Source of the DNA: a virus
Virus record (IMG/VR): IMGVR_UViG_3300029262_000082
Location: 1 to 24,343 of that record
Strand: one strand, 5' to 3'
Length of the DNA: 24,343 nt
In this document: positions 13,441 to 21,162 of the stretch, in pieces
Numbering within the stretch: position 1 is the stretch's first letter
Layout of the letters: each line of letters starts with the position of its first letter
Translations under genes and position numbers: made by a program
The notes under the pieces: model-generated
What the model was told of the DNA's origin: nothing
Database searches by the model: none
Seen by the model: the letters and a program-made list of their open reading frames with translations, nothing else

Positions 13441-14397
13441 TTAAACGTCAGATGTAGATTTATCGTGTCTTTCTTCTCCTACTTTAGGCAGTCTTAGCTT
13501 GCCCTTGCTAGACTCTTCTAGTGCATAGACTTGGAAGATCTTGCCAACTGGAGTATCTATGTTAGGGTGACTTGCACAATGATACATACTAGCAGCTAGC
13601 TCATGAGACCAGCCTTTCCCTAGCATACACTTGATAACTACACCTTCTTTCCACTTAAATAATAGGTTAGCTATCTTGCGTTTGTACTTACCCTTACCTT
13701 CTTCCCAGCCAATGCAAAGTAAGTCGTAGTCACAACCACGAACTATTTTCATTTTACGATAGCCTTTGTGTCCAGCCTCCCAGCCAGCAGATGGATCACA
13801 TATTACTATGCCTTCCTCGCCTCTTTCAGTTTGCTGGCCAGCCCATAGACGAATTAGCTCTTCAGACTCTACTTCGTGTGTTGGCAGTACATGAACCCAA
13901 GGACTTCTACTCGATTTACGATAACGATCAGTTAAGTTCTCGTGTCGAGTTTGGAAAGGAGTCTGGTCATAACCTTTGATAAATGCCTTAGTACTTACCA
14001 TGTCATAGAAAAACATTTCTAAGTCAATAGCAATGTACTGCTGTTCTTTATTTAGGTCTTTAGTCCTATTAGGGTTAACTATGCCTGACATTACCTCAAG
14101 GGATACTGACTTGTTAACCATCTCACCAAAGTACGCACCATCTCGAAAGTCCATACTAGTTATTGAATGCTCAAGTGCCCAAGTATTAGTAAATCGCTTA
14201 CCAGTCCTGCTCCAAATAGTAGCAAGCCCATTAAGGATAACTACAATTGCACACACACCATCTTTCTTGACTTGCAGTGAAAATACCTTACCAGTCTTAT
14301 TCTTCTCCACTACTTCATCCCAATTCTTTACTAGTTGGGTAGTTTTATTTGCCTTGCGGTAATCTTTACTAAGGCCAAATACTTCGAATATGTTCAT
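13441..14397 (-). CDS. ATP-dependent DNA ligase
   Basis: 318 aa. Nucleotidyltransferase motifs are visible in order: motif I VKKDGV with the adenylated Lys at 44, SRTGK at 63-67, motif III GEMV with Glu92, motif IV EEGIVI at about 194-199, and motif V MKIVRG with Lys217. The C-terminal part (about 221-318) would be the OB-fold domain. It is slightly shorter than T7 ligase (359 aa) and has no extra N-terminal DNA-binding domain. It would seal nicks during replication and recombination. AGGGG precedes the ATG. The gene lies in the block with exonuclease and endonuclease VII, the partners expected for repair of replication intermediates. Confidence 0.9.
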   Translation of the reverse strand: MNIFEVFGLSKDYRKANKTTQLVKNWDEVVEKNKTGKVFSLQVKKDGVCAIVVILNGLATIWSRTGKRFTNTWALEHSITSMDFRDGAYFGEMVNKSVSLEVMSGIVNPNRTKDLNKEQQYIAIDLEMFFYDMVSTKAFIKGYDQTPFQTRHENLTDRYRKSSRSPWVHVLPTHEVESEELIRLWAGQQTERGEEGIVICDPSAGWEAGHKGYRKMKIVRGCDYDLLCIGWEEGKGKYKRKIANLLFKWKEGVVIKCMLGKGWSHELAASMYHCASHPNIDTPVGKIFQVYALEESSKGKLRLPKVGEERHDKSTSDV

Positions 14398-14405
14398 ATA
14401 AACCC

Positions 14406-14615
14406 CTAATGTATTGTTTGGGACTCCCCCTTATTTAGAGGGTCACTCCCACTTATCATTTGTATAATTATTTCATCAGCCTTCCTGAATACAAGGCCAG
14501 CATTTAGCAAGGCAAGGAAGTTTTCTGAAGGGGGCAGACTAGAGATATCTTCTACTAACTCCGTCACTAGCTGTCCAGCATCTTCAAGTATCTCTTTATC
14601 TGTCATTAATTTCAT
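14406..14615 (-). CDS. Hypothetical small helical protein
   Basis: 69 aa, acidic and Leu-rich, MKLMTDKEILEDAGQLVTEL and on, probably all helical with an amphipathic central part (FLALLNAGLVFRKADEIII). There is no membrane segment, Cys or catalytic motif. Its ATG overlaps the stop of the endonuclease VII gene (ATGA), so the two are likely coupled; an internal Met at residue 4 is a possible alternative start. Position suggests a small accessory protein of replication or host takeover, but no family is recognised. Confidence 0.6.
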   Translation of the reverse strand: MKLMTDKEILEDAGQLVTELVEDISSLPPSENFLALLNAGLVFRKADEIIIQMISGSDPLNKGESQTIH

Positions 14616-14983
14616 GCTTTCTTCCTCACTTTTCTCTTCACAGGTTTCTGCTTACCAGTCTTCATGTCAAAGGTCGGGTGGAAAATACCAGATGGTTTGT
14701 TATCCCAATAGTCCCAATACTTAACTAGGTTCTCTAGCCAAGCAACTCTATCCTTATAAGCAAGGTTAGACTTGGGAGTTCTGAATAACATTCCTGCTAG
14801 TACCTTTCCCTCTCCTTCATTGCAACTACTACATAGCATTGACCTACACTGCCCATTTCTATGGCAGTGGTCCAGTTTGCCTGTAGTGCCTAGTGGTCCT
14901 TTGCACACAGGACACTGGTATTTCTGTTGGGTTGCCTTTACCTTTCTATGTAGCCCCAGTAGCTTGGTGTTCAGCTGATGCAT
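14612..14983 (-). CDS. Recombination endonuclease VII (Holliday junction resolvase)
   Basis: 123 aa from the ATG at 14983, chosen because AGGAG lies 6 bases upstream; a frame 15 residues longer has no such site. The endonuclease VII pattern is complete: CPVC (Cys24, Cys27), LDHCH (Asp38, His39, His41), CRSMLC and CSSCN (Cys51, Cys54, Asn55). The four Cys bind structural zinc, and the beta-beta-alpha metal motif uses the Asp/His/Asn set, as in T4 gp49. It cuts branched DNA so that replicated concatemers can be packaged. The start overlaps the exonuclease gene by 38 bases. The C-terminal end is Lys-rich (PVKRKVRKKA), suiting DNA binding. Confidence 0.88.
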   Translation of the reverse strand: MHQLNTKLLGLHRKVKATQQKYQCPVCKGPLGTTGKLDHCHRNGQCRSMLCSSCNEGEGKVLAGMLFRTPKSNLAYKDRVAWLENLVKYWDYWDNKPSGIFHPTFDMKTGKQKPVKRKVRKKA

Positions 14984-15923
14984 ATAGCTCTCCTGTAGTA
15001 ATGTCCATCCACTCTTCACGGCCATCAAAAGTCCATCGCTTAATCATGCTATCTTTTTGATATCGGGTCATGAACAGTAGATTGGCTTGATCCTCTAGGT
15101 GATTCTGCCAACCTTTACCATGCAGCTTCTTATACTCATTACACACTACATTTAAGGTAGCTTCGTTAGGGTCTTTGCCTGCCATTTGTGCAGACATTAC
15201 AGCCTTAGTTAACATAGTAGCAGCAGTAACACTTCCTATACCACTACGTTTGATATGCTCTTGTCCTTTCCTCTCACCAGACTTCCACACAGCAGTAACA
15301 CGTTTACCACAGCCAACGATCCAGTCAGTACTATCACCAGTGAGCATTTGGTAGTGAAGTCCAACTGTTCCTGTGAAATATACTTTCTTCTTCTTCTTGC
15401 CAGTTGTCTCCGATACGATAATATCCGTACGTAAGATTCCTTCATTAGTTACCTCCACCACAGTCTTACTTGAATCGTCTAAGTGCTTTCCAGGAATCTG
15501 CCGTAAGTCTTTGTCTAGGCTCCATAGTACAGCATTAGGATTAGCTGTCATAAAAACACCTAGCAAGTCATCTGCTTCCATGTACTTTACATAGTGGCAG
15601 TTCAATTTCTTAGCCGCCCACTGCTTTGCCCAAGCTAGGTTTACAGGACGTTCAACGTTACTACGGTTTGCTTTATAGTCATCAACTATCCAATCACGGA
15701 AGTTGAACTTAGTAGTTACAAAGAAGATGTACATGTTACAGGAAGATGCTTCCATTAGCTGATCAATCTTTTGATTAATTGCTTTGGCTATCATTCTCCT
15801 TGCACCATCTGAATCTTCATTGTAAGTACAACATGGTTGATAGATCACTATATCCCCATCTATACATAAGGGTACATCCGGCTCAGGCTCGTAGCCTTCA
15901 ATGCCTAATTCTTCAATGCTCAT
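14946..15923 (-). CDS. 5'-3' exonuclease, T7 gp6 / FEN-like
   Basis: 325 aa. Metal-binding motifs of the flap-endonuclease fold are visible: IDGD (Asp22, Asp24), YKANR (83-87), MEADDLLG (about 115-122), SLDKDLRQIPG (Asp137, Asp139), LTGDSTDWI (about 194-202) and a helix-hairpin-helix-like GIGSVTA (228-234). T7 gp6 removes RNA primers and provides 3' overhangs and nucleotides from host DNA. AAGGAG lies 6 bases before the ATG. The gene overlaps endonuclease VII downstream and a 43-aa gene upstream. A stretch GKKKKK at about 175-180 is unusual but does not disrupt a motif. Confidence 0.9.
   Translation of the reverse strand: MSIEELGIEGYEPEPDVPLCIDGDIVIYQPCCTYNEDSDGARRMIAKAINQKIDQLMEASSCNMYIFFVTTKFNFRDWIVDDYKANRSNVERPVNLAWAKQWAAKKLNCHYVKYMEADDLLGVFMTANPNAVLWSLDKDLRQIPGKHLDDSSKTVVEVTNEGILRTDIIVSETTGKKKKKVYFTGTVGLHYQMLTGDSTDWIVGCGKRVTAVWKSGERKGQEHIKRSGIGSVTAATMLTKAVMSAQMAGKDPNEATLNVVCNEYKKLHGKGWQNHLEDQANLLFMTRYQKDSMIKRWTFDGREEWMDITTGELYASAEHQATGAT
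14988..14994 (-). promoter_or_regulatory. Ribosome-binding site fixing the endonuclease VII start
   Basis: AGGAGAG on the minus strand within the end of the exonuclease gene; the AGGAG core is 6 bases before the ATG at 14983. Confidence 0.7.
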
Positions 15924-16044
15924 TGAAACTCCTTAATCCATTATCACCAGCCCAAGTTGTAGCCTGCTGGTAAGCATCTGATTGGGTATAGGCACTGAAG
16001 TGCTTGTTGCGACCATCGTTTGTTATTGCGAAATAAGTTTTCAT
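15913..16044 (-). CDS. Hypothetical 43-aa protein
   Basis: 43 aa, MKTYFAITNDGRNKHFSAYT and on, ending NEH. AAGGAG lies 6-7 bases before the ATG, and the stop overlaps the exonuclease start region by 11 bases. The N-terminal strand-turn-strand (KTYFAITNDGRNKHFSAYTQ, positions 2-21) followed by a helix (SDAYQQATTWA) gives a plausible small fold. Immediately upstream is a strong hairpin (16068-16095), so this gene would be read through or restarted after it. No family is recognised; the ribosome-binding site and codon pattern support a real gene. Confidence 0.62.
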   Translation of the reverse strand: MKTYFAITNDGRNKHFSAYTQSDAYQQATTWAGDNGLRSFNEH

Positions 16045-16067
16045 TAGATTCTCCTTAGCTATTATAG

Positions 16068-16095
16068 AAAGCCCACCTAAGTTAAGATGGACTTT
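16068..16095 (-). terminator. Hairpin, candidate intrinsic terminator or attenuator
   Basis: In minus-strand RNA an 11-bp stem (AAAGUCCAUCU / AGGUGGGCUUU) closes a 6-base loop UAACUU. Two to three pairs are G-U and would be A-C mismatches in plus-strand RNA, so the structure is specific for the minus-strand transcript. The U run after the stem is short (UUU within the stem end, then CUAUAAU), so termination may be partial. It lies 12 bases after the ssDNA-binding protein stop. Confidence 0.6.
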
Positions 16096-16106
16096 GAGGG
16101 CACTAC

Positions 16107-16787
16107 TTAAAACATTGATTCATCATCAGCGTCATTGGCTTCACTGTCATCATTAGATCCTTCTGCTAATGCATCCATATCAGCTTCGTCCAACTCACTA
16201 AGGCCTAAAGAATCTAAATCTTCTTCACCACCACCACCAGAGAACTCAACTAACTCCTCTACGCATACTAGGTGTGGGTATAAGTATAGGCCAAACTTAG
16301 TCTCTACTGGGCGGAATTGGAACTTACCTTTAGTGCCATGTCCAACATTTGTACTTTGGTCAATAGTTATACCGTTATTGTCTTGTACTTTACCTTTGAT
16401 ACCAATTTGCTTAATAGGGTAAGAAGGACGACGAGAACCTTTCTTACCTACTAATGCAGATTGGCTGAACTTAAGAAGCATCATATCATCTTCTAGGTCT
16501 TCTGCATGCAAGAAGTCATACTTTTCTAGTAAGGATTCTTTATCATGCTCTTTAGCATTTGGTAGGTTCTTAGCACCTTTAAAGCTTTTCTTTAGCTTCT
16601 TAAAGCGCTCTTCTGAAATCAGTATCTTGACTTCATAAGAATGGAATTCGAGTGGGTCATCTGACATTGGTGGCTTATTATCTTCATTGAGCTGCTCTAC
16701 TGCATTTGATACAGAAGTGTACATGAAGATTACGTTATGCATTGTCTGAATGTTAGTTTCTTTCTTTTCTGCTGTTTGCTTAGTCAT
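16107..16787 (-). CDS. Single-stranded DNA-binding protein, T7 gp2.5-like
   Basis: 226 aa, close to the 232 aa of T7 gp2.5. The OB-fold region holds EVKILISEERFKKLKK, a DDMMLLKFSQSALVG segment and a GHGTKGKFQFRPVE block (about residues 148-162) leading to LYLYPHLVCVEELVEF. The C-terminus from about residue 184 is a long acidic tail ending in Phe226, the hallmark by which gp2.5-type proteins contact the polymerase and helicase. It coats ssDNA during replication and recombination. It is followed by a hairpin that may lower read-through. A weak GAGAG stands before the ATG, so expression may rely on a strong upstream start point. Confidence 0.87.
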   Translation of the reverse strand: MTKQTAEKKETNIQTMHNVIFMYTSVSNAVEQLNEDNKPPMSDDPLEFHSYEVKILISEERFKKLKKSFKGAKNLPNAKEHDKESLLEKYDFLHAEDLEDDMMLLKFSQSALVGKKGSRRPSYPIKQIGIKGKVQDNNGITIDQSTNVGHGTKGKFQFRPVETKFGLYLYPHLVCVEELVEFSGGGGEEDLDSLGLSELDEADMDALAEGSNDDSEANDADDESMF

Positions 16788-16821
16788 GTTTAGTTCTCTC
16801 GTAGGGTTGGGTTAGTTTATA

Positions 16822-16881
16822 TATAAGGTTGCTGACAGATCAGGCCAGCGCTGAGTAGAGTTTAAGGATCTACACCTTATA
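16822..16881. repeat. 8-bp inverted repeat spanning the dUTPase/SSB gap
   Basis: TATAAGGT at 16822-16829 and ACCTTATA at 16874-16881 are exact reverse complements, 44 bases apart, the second arm overlapping the dUTPase stop. Between them lies a GC-richer part with the palindrome CAGCGCTG. A TATATA on the minus strand near 16820-16825 could serve as a -10 box, but there is no good -35 hexamer. An 8-bp match over this distance may be chance. Confidence 0.3.
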
Positions 16882-17341
16882 ATTCTTTACACACAGTCCA
16901 AGGTAAGGCACAGCAGGGACATAGTACACTTCCTGCCTTATTGATTCCTGTACTACCAAAACCACCTTCGCGCTCTGTTTTAATATCTTCTCCCATGTAG
17001 CATGGCATAATAACAATCTGTGCAATACGGTCACCTTTTTCGAACTTAAAGGCTTTCTCCCTATGAAGGTTACGTAGGATTACTCCTATATCTTCACGGT
17101 AGTCCACATCAATAACACCAGCCATAACGTCCATGCTGTGCTTGTATGCTAATCCTGACCGTGGCTTAATCATGCCAAACCACAAGCCAGTCATGCTATC
17201 CGAAAAAGTAATGCCTGTCTTAATAAGCAATTGCTCTCCAGCGTATATAGTCCCACGTCCTAGTGCGTGCAAGTCATATCCAGCACTACCTTGAGTAGCC
17301 CTTGCAGGTATTATCGCATCATCATGTAATTTCTTAAACAT
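16877..17341 (-). CDS. dut: dUTP diphosphatase (dUTPase), trimeric type, with Cys-rich tail
   Basis: 154 aa. All five motifs are present: I GSAGYDL (18-24), II PRSGLA (60-65), III GVIDVDYREDIGV (75-87) with the catalytic Asp, IV GDRIAQIV (103-110) and V GGFGSTG (126-132). The enzyme hydrolyses dUTP to dUMP and pyrophosphate, which prevents uracil incorporation and supplies dUMP to the neighbouring ThyX. Motif V usually ends the protein, but here 22 residues follow, containing a cysteine cluster CPCC-x6-C (about 141-151), possibly a metal site. AAGGAGG precedes the ATG. It is downstream of the reductase genes in one operon-like run. Confidence 0.92.
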   Translation of the reverse strand: MFKKLHDDAIIPARATQGSAGYDLHALGRGTIYAGEQLLIKTGITFSDSMTGLWFGMIKPRSGLAYKHSMDVMAGVIDVDYREDIGVILRNLHREKAFKFEKGDRIAQIVIMPCYMGEDIKTEREGGFGSTGINKAGSVLCPCCALPWTVCKEL

Positions 17342-17363
17342 TGGATCCTCCTTAGTTTATTAG

Positions 17364-19055
17364 TTAGCTTGCACAACTCTCGCAAGCACCCTTACTAGCA
17401 TCCACACCAGCCTTACTTCTCAGGTAGTATAGGGATTTAATATTTTCATCTTCAAATGCGTACTGATGCACATAAGCAATGTAACGTTCGTCTTCATCTG
17501 CTGCGAAGAATAAGTTACAACTCTGGCCTTGGCAAATGTACTTCTGTCTGCGGCTATACGAATCAATGATAGATATCTGGTTAATCTCAAAAGCTGTAAG
17601 TAGTACATCCTTTTCTAATCTAGATAGGAAGTCTAAGTTCTTTACAGATCCGCCATCAGCTAGCACTTCTTTGAGTATCTCGTTTGAGTACATGCCATGC
17701 TTCTTTAGTATGCCTACAAACACAGGATTTACTCTGAACATTTGACCAGAGGCTGAACCTTCTTCGTATACATTTCCATACCAAGGAGTATTACCTTGTG
17801 ACTCTGAGCCAAAGATTAAAGCAGAGCTTACGTTAGGTGCTAGGGCAGTTCGGTGTGTGTTACGTACTCCATAACCTTTACACCAATCAGGCTCTCCCCA
17901 CCACTTAGCCATCCACTGTGAAGCTTTTAGGCTTTCATCATGTATATGTTTATACACTTCCATATTAAACCTATGGGCATCTAAGCTATCCCAAGGAAGC
18001 ATTCTTTGCTGTAGGGCTGAATGGTAGCCTGTTGTTCCTAAGCCTATAGCTCGGCCCTTCTCAGTACCTTTTACTATCTTTTCAAGTCCAGGGATCTCTC
18101 TAGCTAGATCCAGGAATTCAGTAACAAGGCAATCTAGAAATACAGTCATACAGAATACAGCATCAGTGTCTTTCCACTCGTCAAAAGTAGTAAGTACCAT
18201 ACCTGATAGGACACATGTGTAGCTATGCTCTTCATCTTGATGCAAGGTAATCTCAGTGCATAAGTTACTAGCTAGGCTCTTTAGCCCAAGGTCTTTATAC
18301 ATTGGAGGTTGCATTCTCTCAACTTTATCAGGGAAGTAATAGTATCCCCTACCAGTTAAGCACTTTAAGTATTGTGTTTCTTGGAAGCGATTAACAGCTT
18401 CTTTTACGCCTTTGTTTAACTCAGCAATGTCAGCATCAAAATAGTTCCAACCCACATTACTACCGTCAGGATTATGTTTAACTTCATGTGCAATCTCGTA
18501 AAAGTCTCCATGAGATATCGGTACATAACCCGCCCAAGCACCCCTACGTGTACTACCTTGACTAATATTGTCAGCCATAAGTACCATATCTTTAAATACA
18601 GGTAAGATCCCATCTGCTGTTCCTCCTCTTGATATAATTGAGCCCCTAGGTCTGATTGAACCTAAGTGCGCACTAGTCCCAAAACCCTCTTGAGATAATA
18701 TTGATGCTTCTAATCTAGCCATGCCGAATTGGAACACACTGTCACCAATCTCGCTGCCAGAGCAAGACACAGACAAGCCTCTTGAAGTACCTGTATTAGC
18801 TAGTACAGGTGTTGCTAGATAAGCATGCCCTTTCATAAGCATTTCTTTCCAACGCACTGCCATGTAAGGTCCAGTTACCCCAGCATGAGCACTTACGGTA
18901 CTTACTATACGGTCTATTTGCTCTTCATAGGTGTTAGCCTTATACAAATACTTACCTTTAAAAGCTTGCCAACCCATAGTAGTAAACCACTCAGGCAGCT
19001 TGCCTTCTTTTTGTAGCTTCTTACGTTCATCTGATAATTCTTCAAACAAGCTCAT
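17364..19055 (-). CDS. nrdA: Ribonucleoside-diphosphate reductase alpha subunit (class I), short
   Basis: 563 aa, against about 760 for E. coli NrdA; the N-terminal ATP-cone domain is missing, so dATP feedback inhibition is probably absent. Active-site residues are visible: Cys98 in SVSCSGS, NLCTEI with Asn264, Cys266 and Glu268, and Cys281 in YTCVLSG. The radical-transfer Tyr pair is SLYYLRS (543-544), and the C-terminal reducing pair is CESC (558, 561). The enzyme reduces ribonucleotides to deoxyribonucleotides with the beta subunit encoded just upstream (14-base overlap). A glutaredoxin-like gene lies before beta. A class I assignment rests on the adjacent beta gene, the Tyr pair and the C-terminal Cys pair. 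Confidence 0.92.
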   Translation of the reverse strand: MSLFEELSDERKKLQKEGKLPEWFTTMGWQAFKGKYLYKANTYEEQIDRIVSTVSAHAGVTGPYMAVRWKEMLMKGHAYLATPVLANTGTSRGLSVSCSGSEIGDSVFQFGMARLEASILSQEGFGTSAHLGSIRPRGSIISRGGTADGILPVFKDMVLMADNISQGSTRRGAWAGYVPISHGDFYEIAHEVKHNPDGSNVGWNYFDADIAELNKGVKEAVNRFQETQYLKCLTGRGYYYFPDKVERMQPPMYKDLGLKSLASNLCTEITLHQDEEHSYTCVLSGMVLTTFDEWKDTDAVFCMTVFLDCLVTEFLDLAREIPGLEKIVKGTEKGRAIGLGTTGYHSALQQRMLPWDSLDAHRFNMEVYKHIHDESLKASQWMAKWWGEPDWCKGYGVRNTHRTALAPNVSSALIFGSESQGNTPWYGNVYEEGSASGQMFRVNPVFVGILKKHGMYSNEILKEVLADGGSVKNLDFLSRLEKDVLLTAFEINQISIIDSYSRRQKYICQGQSCNLFFAADEDERYIAYVHQYAFEDENIKSLYYLRSKAGVDASKGACESCAS

Positions 19056-20064
19056 TATATTCTCTTCCTTCTAATCCGCCAACTGTCCACACAAACTCTG
19101 ACTTAGTCCAATCTCTATTGTAAGAAGATCCAACCTTTGCAAAGAAGTCATGTTGAATATCTCCACCAATCATCTTGTAAAACCAATCAATGATTGGTGA
19201 GTCAGCTTTTGAGTATTGAGGCTCGAATCCAAGCTGCCCTATTACTAAGTTTAGTCTGTGCCTAACAAAAGACTTGAGCTGCTCAGCACTAATACCTTCT
19301 ATCTCTCCTTCAGAAAAGATCATGGATATAATAGCACATTCATGTCTGTATATATGATCTGCTACTTCGTAAATATCTTGCTCTAGCTTGTCTACATCTT
19401 TATACCCTGCTTCTGTCATTTCTTCAAGAAGAGTATTAAATGCCCATGCACCACCTTCACTATGCAGGTTTTCATCTTTAACCGAGAAGGTTAGTCCTGA
19501 GTGAATTTGTGCAATTTTATTCTTGCCGTTAGCTTGGAAGTGCATTAAGAAGGCAAAACTACTATACAATATAGCTCCCTCTACCATAGAGAAAGCTGCT
19601 ACAGATAATAGGTCATTCTTACTTGACACTACATCATCTAAGAAGTCCATACGAGACTTTAGGACAGGATCGTTTGTGAAGCTTGAGTAGAATGAGTCAG
19701 TGTTTAAACCTAGTAATTCATCTACTCGCTGGTAGAAAGGGCCATGTACATTAAGCTCTGTATTTGCAAAAGCCATAGCCATTCTGTTAAAGTCTGGACG
19801 AGGGAAAATTCTCATGAACTTACCTCCCCAGTACTCCTTGCCTGCTACTATCTCGTATAGGGTAAATAACTTTAAAGAAGTCATAACACCATGAAGCTCA
19901 GGCTTAGTTAACTCAGTTTTAATGCAGTGTAGATCCTTTTCTACTTTTGGCTCAGTAGGCAGCCAGAATATTTTAGCTTGCGCCTCAGCAGCTAACACTG
20001 CTGTTGGGTAGTCGTAAGTAGGAATATACTTAGGTGTTTGACATTGTACTTTTCTAGTATCCAT
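19042..20064 (-). CDS. nrdB: Ribonucleoside-diphosphate reductase beta subunit (class I)
   Basis: 340 aa ferritin-like protein. Probable metal ligands are Glu71 (in LYEIVAG, where E. coli has Asp84), Glu103 and His107 (TELNVHGPFY), Glu162 (SMVEGAI), and Glu198 with His201 (KDENLH). Tyr111 is four residues after His107, the spacing of the radical Tyr122 in E. coli. The first pair is E-x-x-x-H instead of the usual E-x-x-H. The subunit generates the radical needed by the alpha subunit, which follows with a 14-base overlap. The gene begins 11 bases inside the glutaredoxin gene. The sequence resembles the compact reductases common in marine phages, which is remembered rather than searched. Confidence 0.91.
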   Translation of the reverse strand: MDTRKVQCQTPKYIPTYDYPTAVLAAEAQAKIFWLPTEPKVEKDLHCIKTELTKPELHGVMTSLKLFTLYEIVAGKEYWGGKFMRIFPRPDFNRMAMAFANTELNVHGPFYQRVDELLGLNTDSFYSSFTNDPVLKSRMDFLDDVVSSKNDLLSVAAFSMVEGAILYSSFAFLMHFQANGKNKIAQIHSGLTFSVKDENLHSEGGAWAFNTLLEEMTEAGYKDVDKLEQDIYEVADHIYRHECAIISMIFSEGEIEGISAEQLKSFVRHRLNLVIGQLGFEPQYSKADSPIIDWFYKMIGGDIQHDFFAKVGSSYNRDWTKSEFVWTVGGLEGREYNELV

Positions 20065-20278
20065 TTAAGCTTTCCAAGAAAGGTTTAATTTGTTCACGCC
20101 CTACCAGTAACTCTGTATCATTAACTACTAGTGTAGGTAGCTTAGTAAATTGTCCTACAGGACAGGTATCAACATCTACATCAAGGATACGTACATCTTT
20201 GACTTTATGAGACACCATCCACTTCTTTAACTCAGTACATGGCTTACACCAGTCTGCTGTGTATAATACTAATTTCAT
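20054..20278 (-). CDS. Glutaredoxin / thioredoxin-like protein
   Basis: 74 aa, a minimal thioredoxin fold: strand KLVLYTADW, redox motif CKPC (Cys11, Cys14), helix, then cis-Pro at about 48 in KLPTLVV and a GREQIKPFLESL helix. The active site WCKPC is closer to thioredoxin (WCGPC) and the length to glutaredoxin. It overlaps ribonucleotide reductase beta by 11 bases and most likely reduces the C-terminal Cys pair of the alpha subunit. A role as a polymerase processivity factor, like host thioredoxin for T7, is possible but unsupported. The start overlaps the ThyX stop by 4 bases. Confidence 0.85.
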   Translation of the reverse strand: MKLVLYTADWCKPCTELKKWMVSHKVKDVRILDVDVDTCPVGQFTKLPTLVVNDTELLVGREQIKPFLESLNGY

Positions 20279-21159
20279 TGTTGACCTCCTTCAATTATGC
20301 TTCTGTGCTGTGCCCAACCTTTAAAGTTACTCTTGTGTACACCATAAAAATCAGGTGTAGCTTGGTGTTCAAACGGTGAAGCGTGAACAGGTTTAGAGTT
20401 AACTAGTTTATCGTATATATTGTTTGCTTTTGTTAAGGAGTCATCAAGTACTCTATAGCTGACTTGTGCACAACAGGAAGATGATACTTTAAGTGCCTCT
20501 TCAAAAGTTAGTTGAGTGCCTGTTCCTGCTAAATAGTATTCCATAACTCCACCAAATTCATGTGGTACGTATACCCTATCTACATAAGGAACATGCCAAA
20601 ATCCTGGGCTAATAGGTATTATGTTACCTTCATCAACAGAAGTTTCCATAGTACTTTTCATTTCGTTTGCTAATACTCTAATTTCTGGCTGTGCATCCTT
20701 ATGGCATCGTAGGCTAAAGAAGTTATCAAACTCTGTAGCAGATACAATAGTCTTCATCATTTGAAAAGGCTCAAGCACTCGGTTAACTATTTGCTTATGC
20801 AACCCTAATTTATTTAATCTAATGGCAGAATTAACTGCACTTCTTGCTGCTACATCCCATTCAAACTTTGCTCTTTCAACTCCTTTCTCAACTCCACATA
20901 TGACATGAGATATTTCTTCATCTGCTTGCATTCCTGCTTTATTAGCTCCCCAGTGAACAGGCATAGCAGGATTATTAGTGACCTGCTCTATCATTTTTTC
21001 TATAGGGATTGCTCTTGAGCTTGCTGCATTTCTAGAAAAGACGCGGTGAGTCATTAGTTCCCCATGAATGAACCTTGGATACTCCAACTCCAGTGTAGTG
21101 AGTCGCTTATTGCTTTTTGTGCAGTAACTATCTTGTATTACTTTAGCTGTTATTTGCAT
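20275..21159 (-). CDS. thyX: Flavin-dependent thymidylate synthase
   Basis: 294 aa. The ThyX signature is THRVFSRNAASSR (37-49), differing from the classic R-H-R-x7-S by Thr in place of the first Arg. The enzyme makes dTMP from dUMP with FAD, NADPH and methylene-tetrahydrofolate. Later conserved parts are visible: EFDNFFSLRCHKDAQPEIR (about 143-161) and ASPFEHQATPD (about 261-271), which carries the late ThyX His/Glu block. The protein is longer than the 220-250 aa usual for bacterial ThyX. The ATG is 3 bases after the DUF5664 gene stop. Together with dUTPase and reductase it gives the phage its own dTTP supply. Confidence 0.92.
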   Translation of the reverse strand: MQITAKVIQDSYCTKSNKRLTTLELEYPRFIHGELMTHRVFSRNAASSRAIPIEKMIEQVTNNPAMPVHWGANKAGMQADEEISHVICGVEKGVERAKFEWDVAARSAVNSAIRLNKLGLHKQIVNRVLEPFQMMKTIVSATEFDNFFSLRCHKDAQPEIRVLANEMKSTMETSVDEGNIIPISPGFWHVPYVDRVYVPHEFGGVMEYYLAGTGTQLTFEEALKVSSSCCAQVSYRVLDDSLTKANNIYDKLVNSKPVHASPFEHQATPDFYGVHKSNFKGWAQHRSIIEGGQQ

Positions 21160-21162
21160 GGT

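Noticed and set aside
14612-15028. Longer endonuclease VII start at 15028
   Set aside because: It has no ribosome-binding site and a longer overlap with the exonuclease; the ATG at 14983 has AGGAG at 6 bases and starts close to the zinc motif, as in the family.
16822-16881. sigma70 promoter in the dUTPase/SSB gap
   Set aside because: A TATATA box is present but no acceptable -35 hexamer at 16-18 bases; kept only as an inverted repeat of low confidence.
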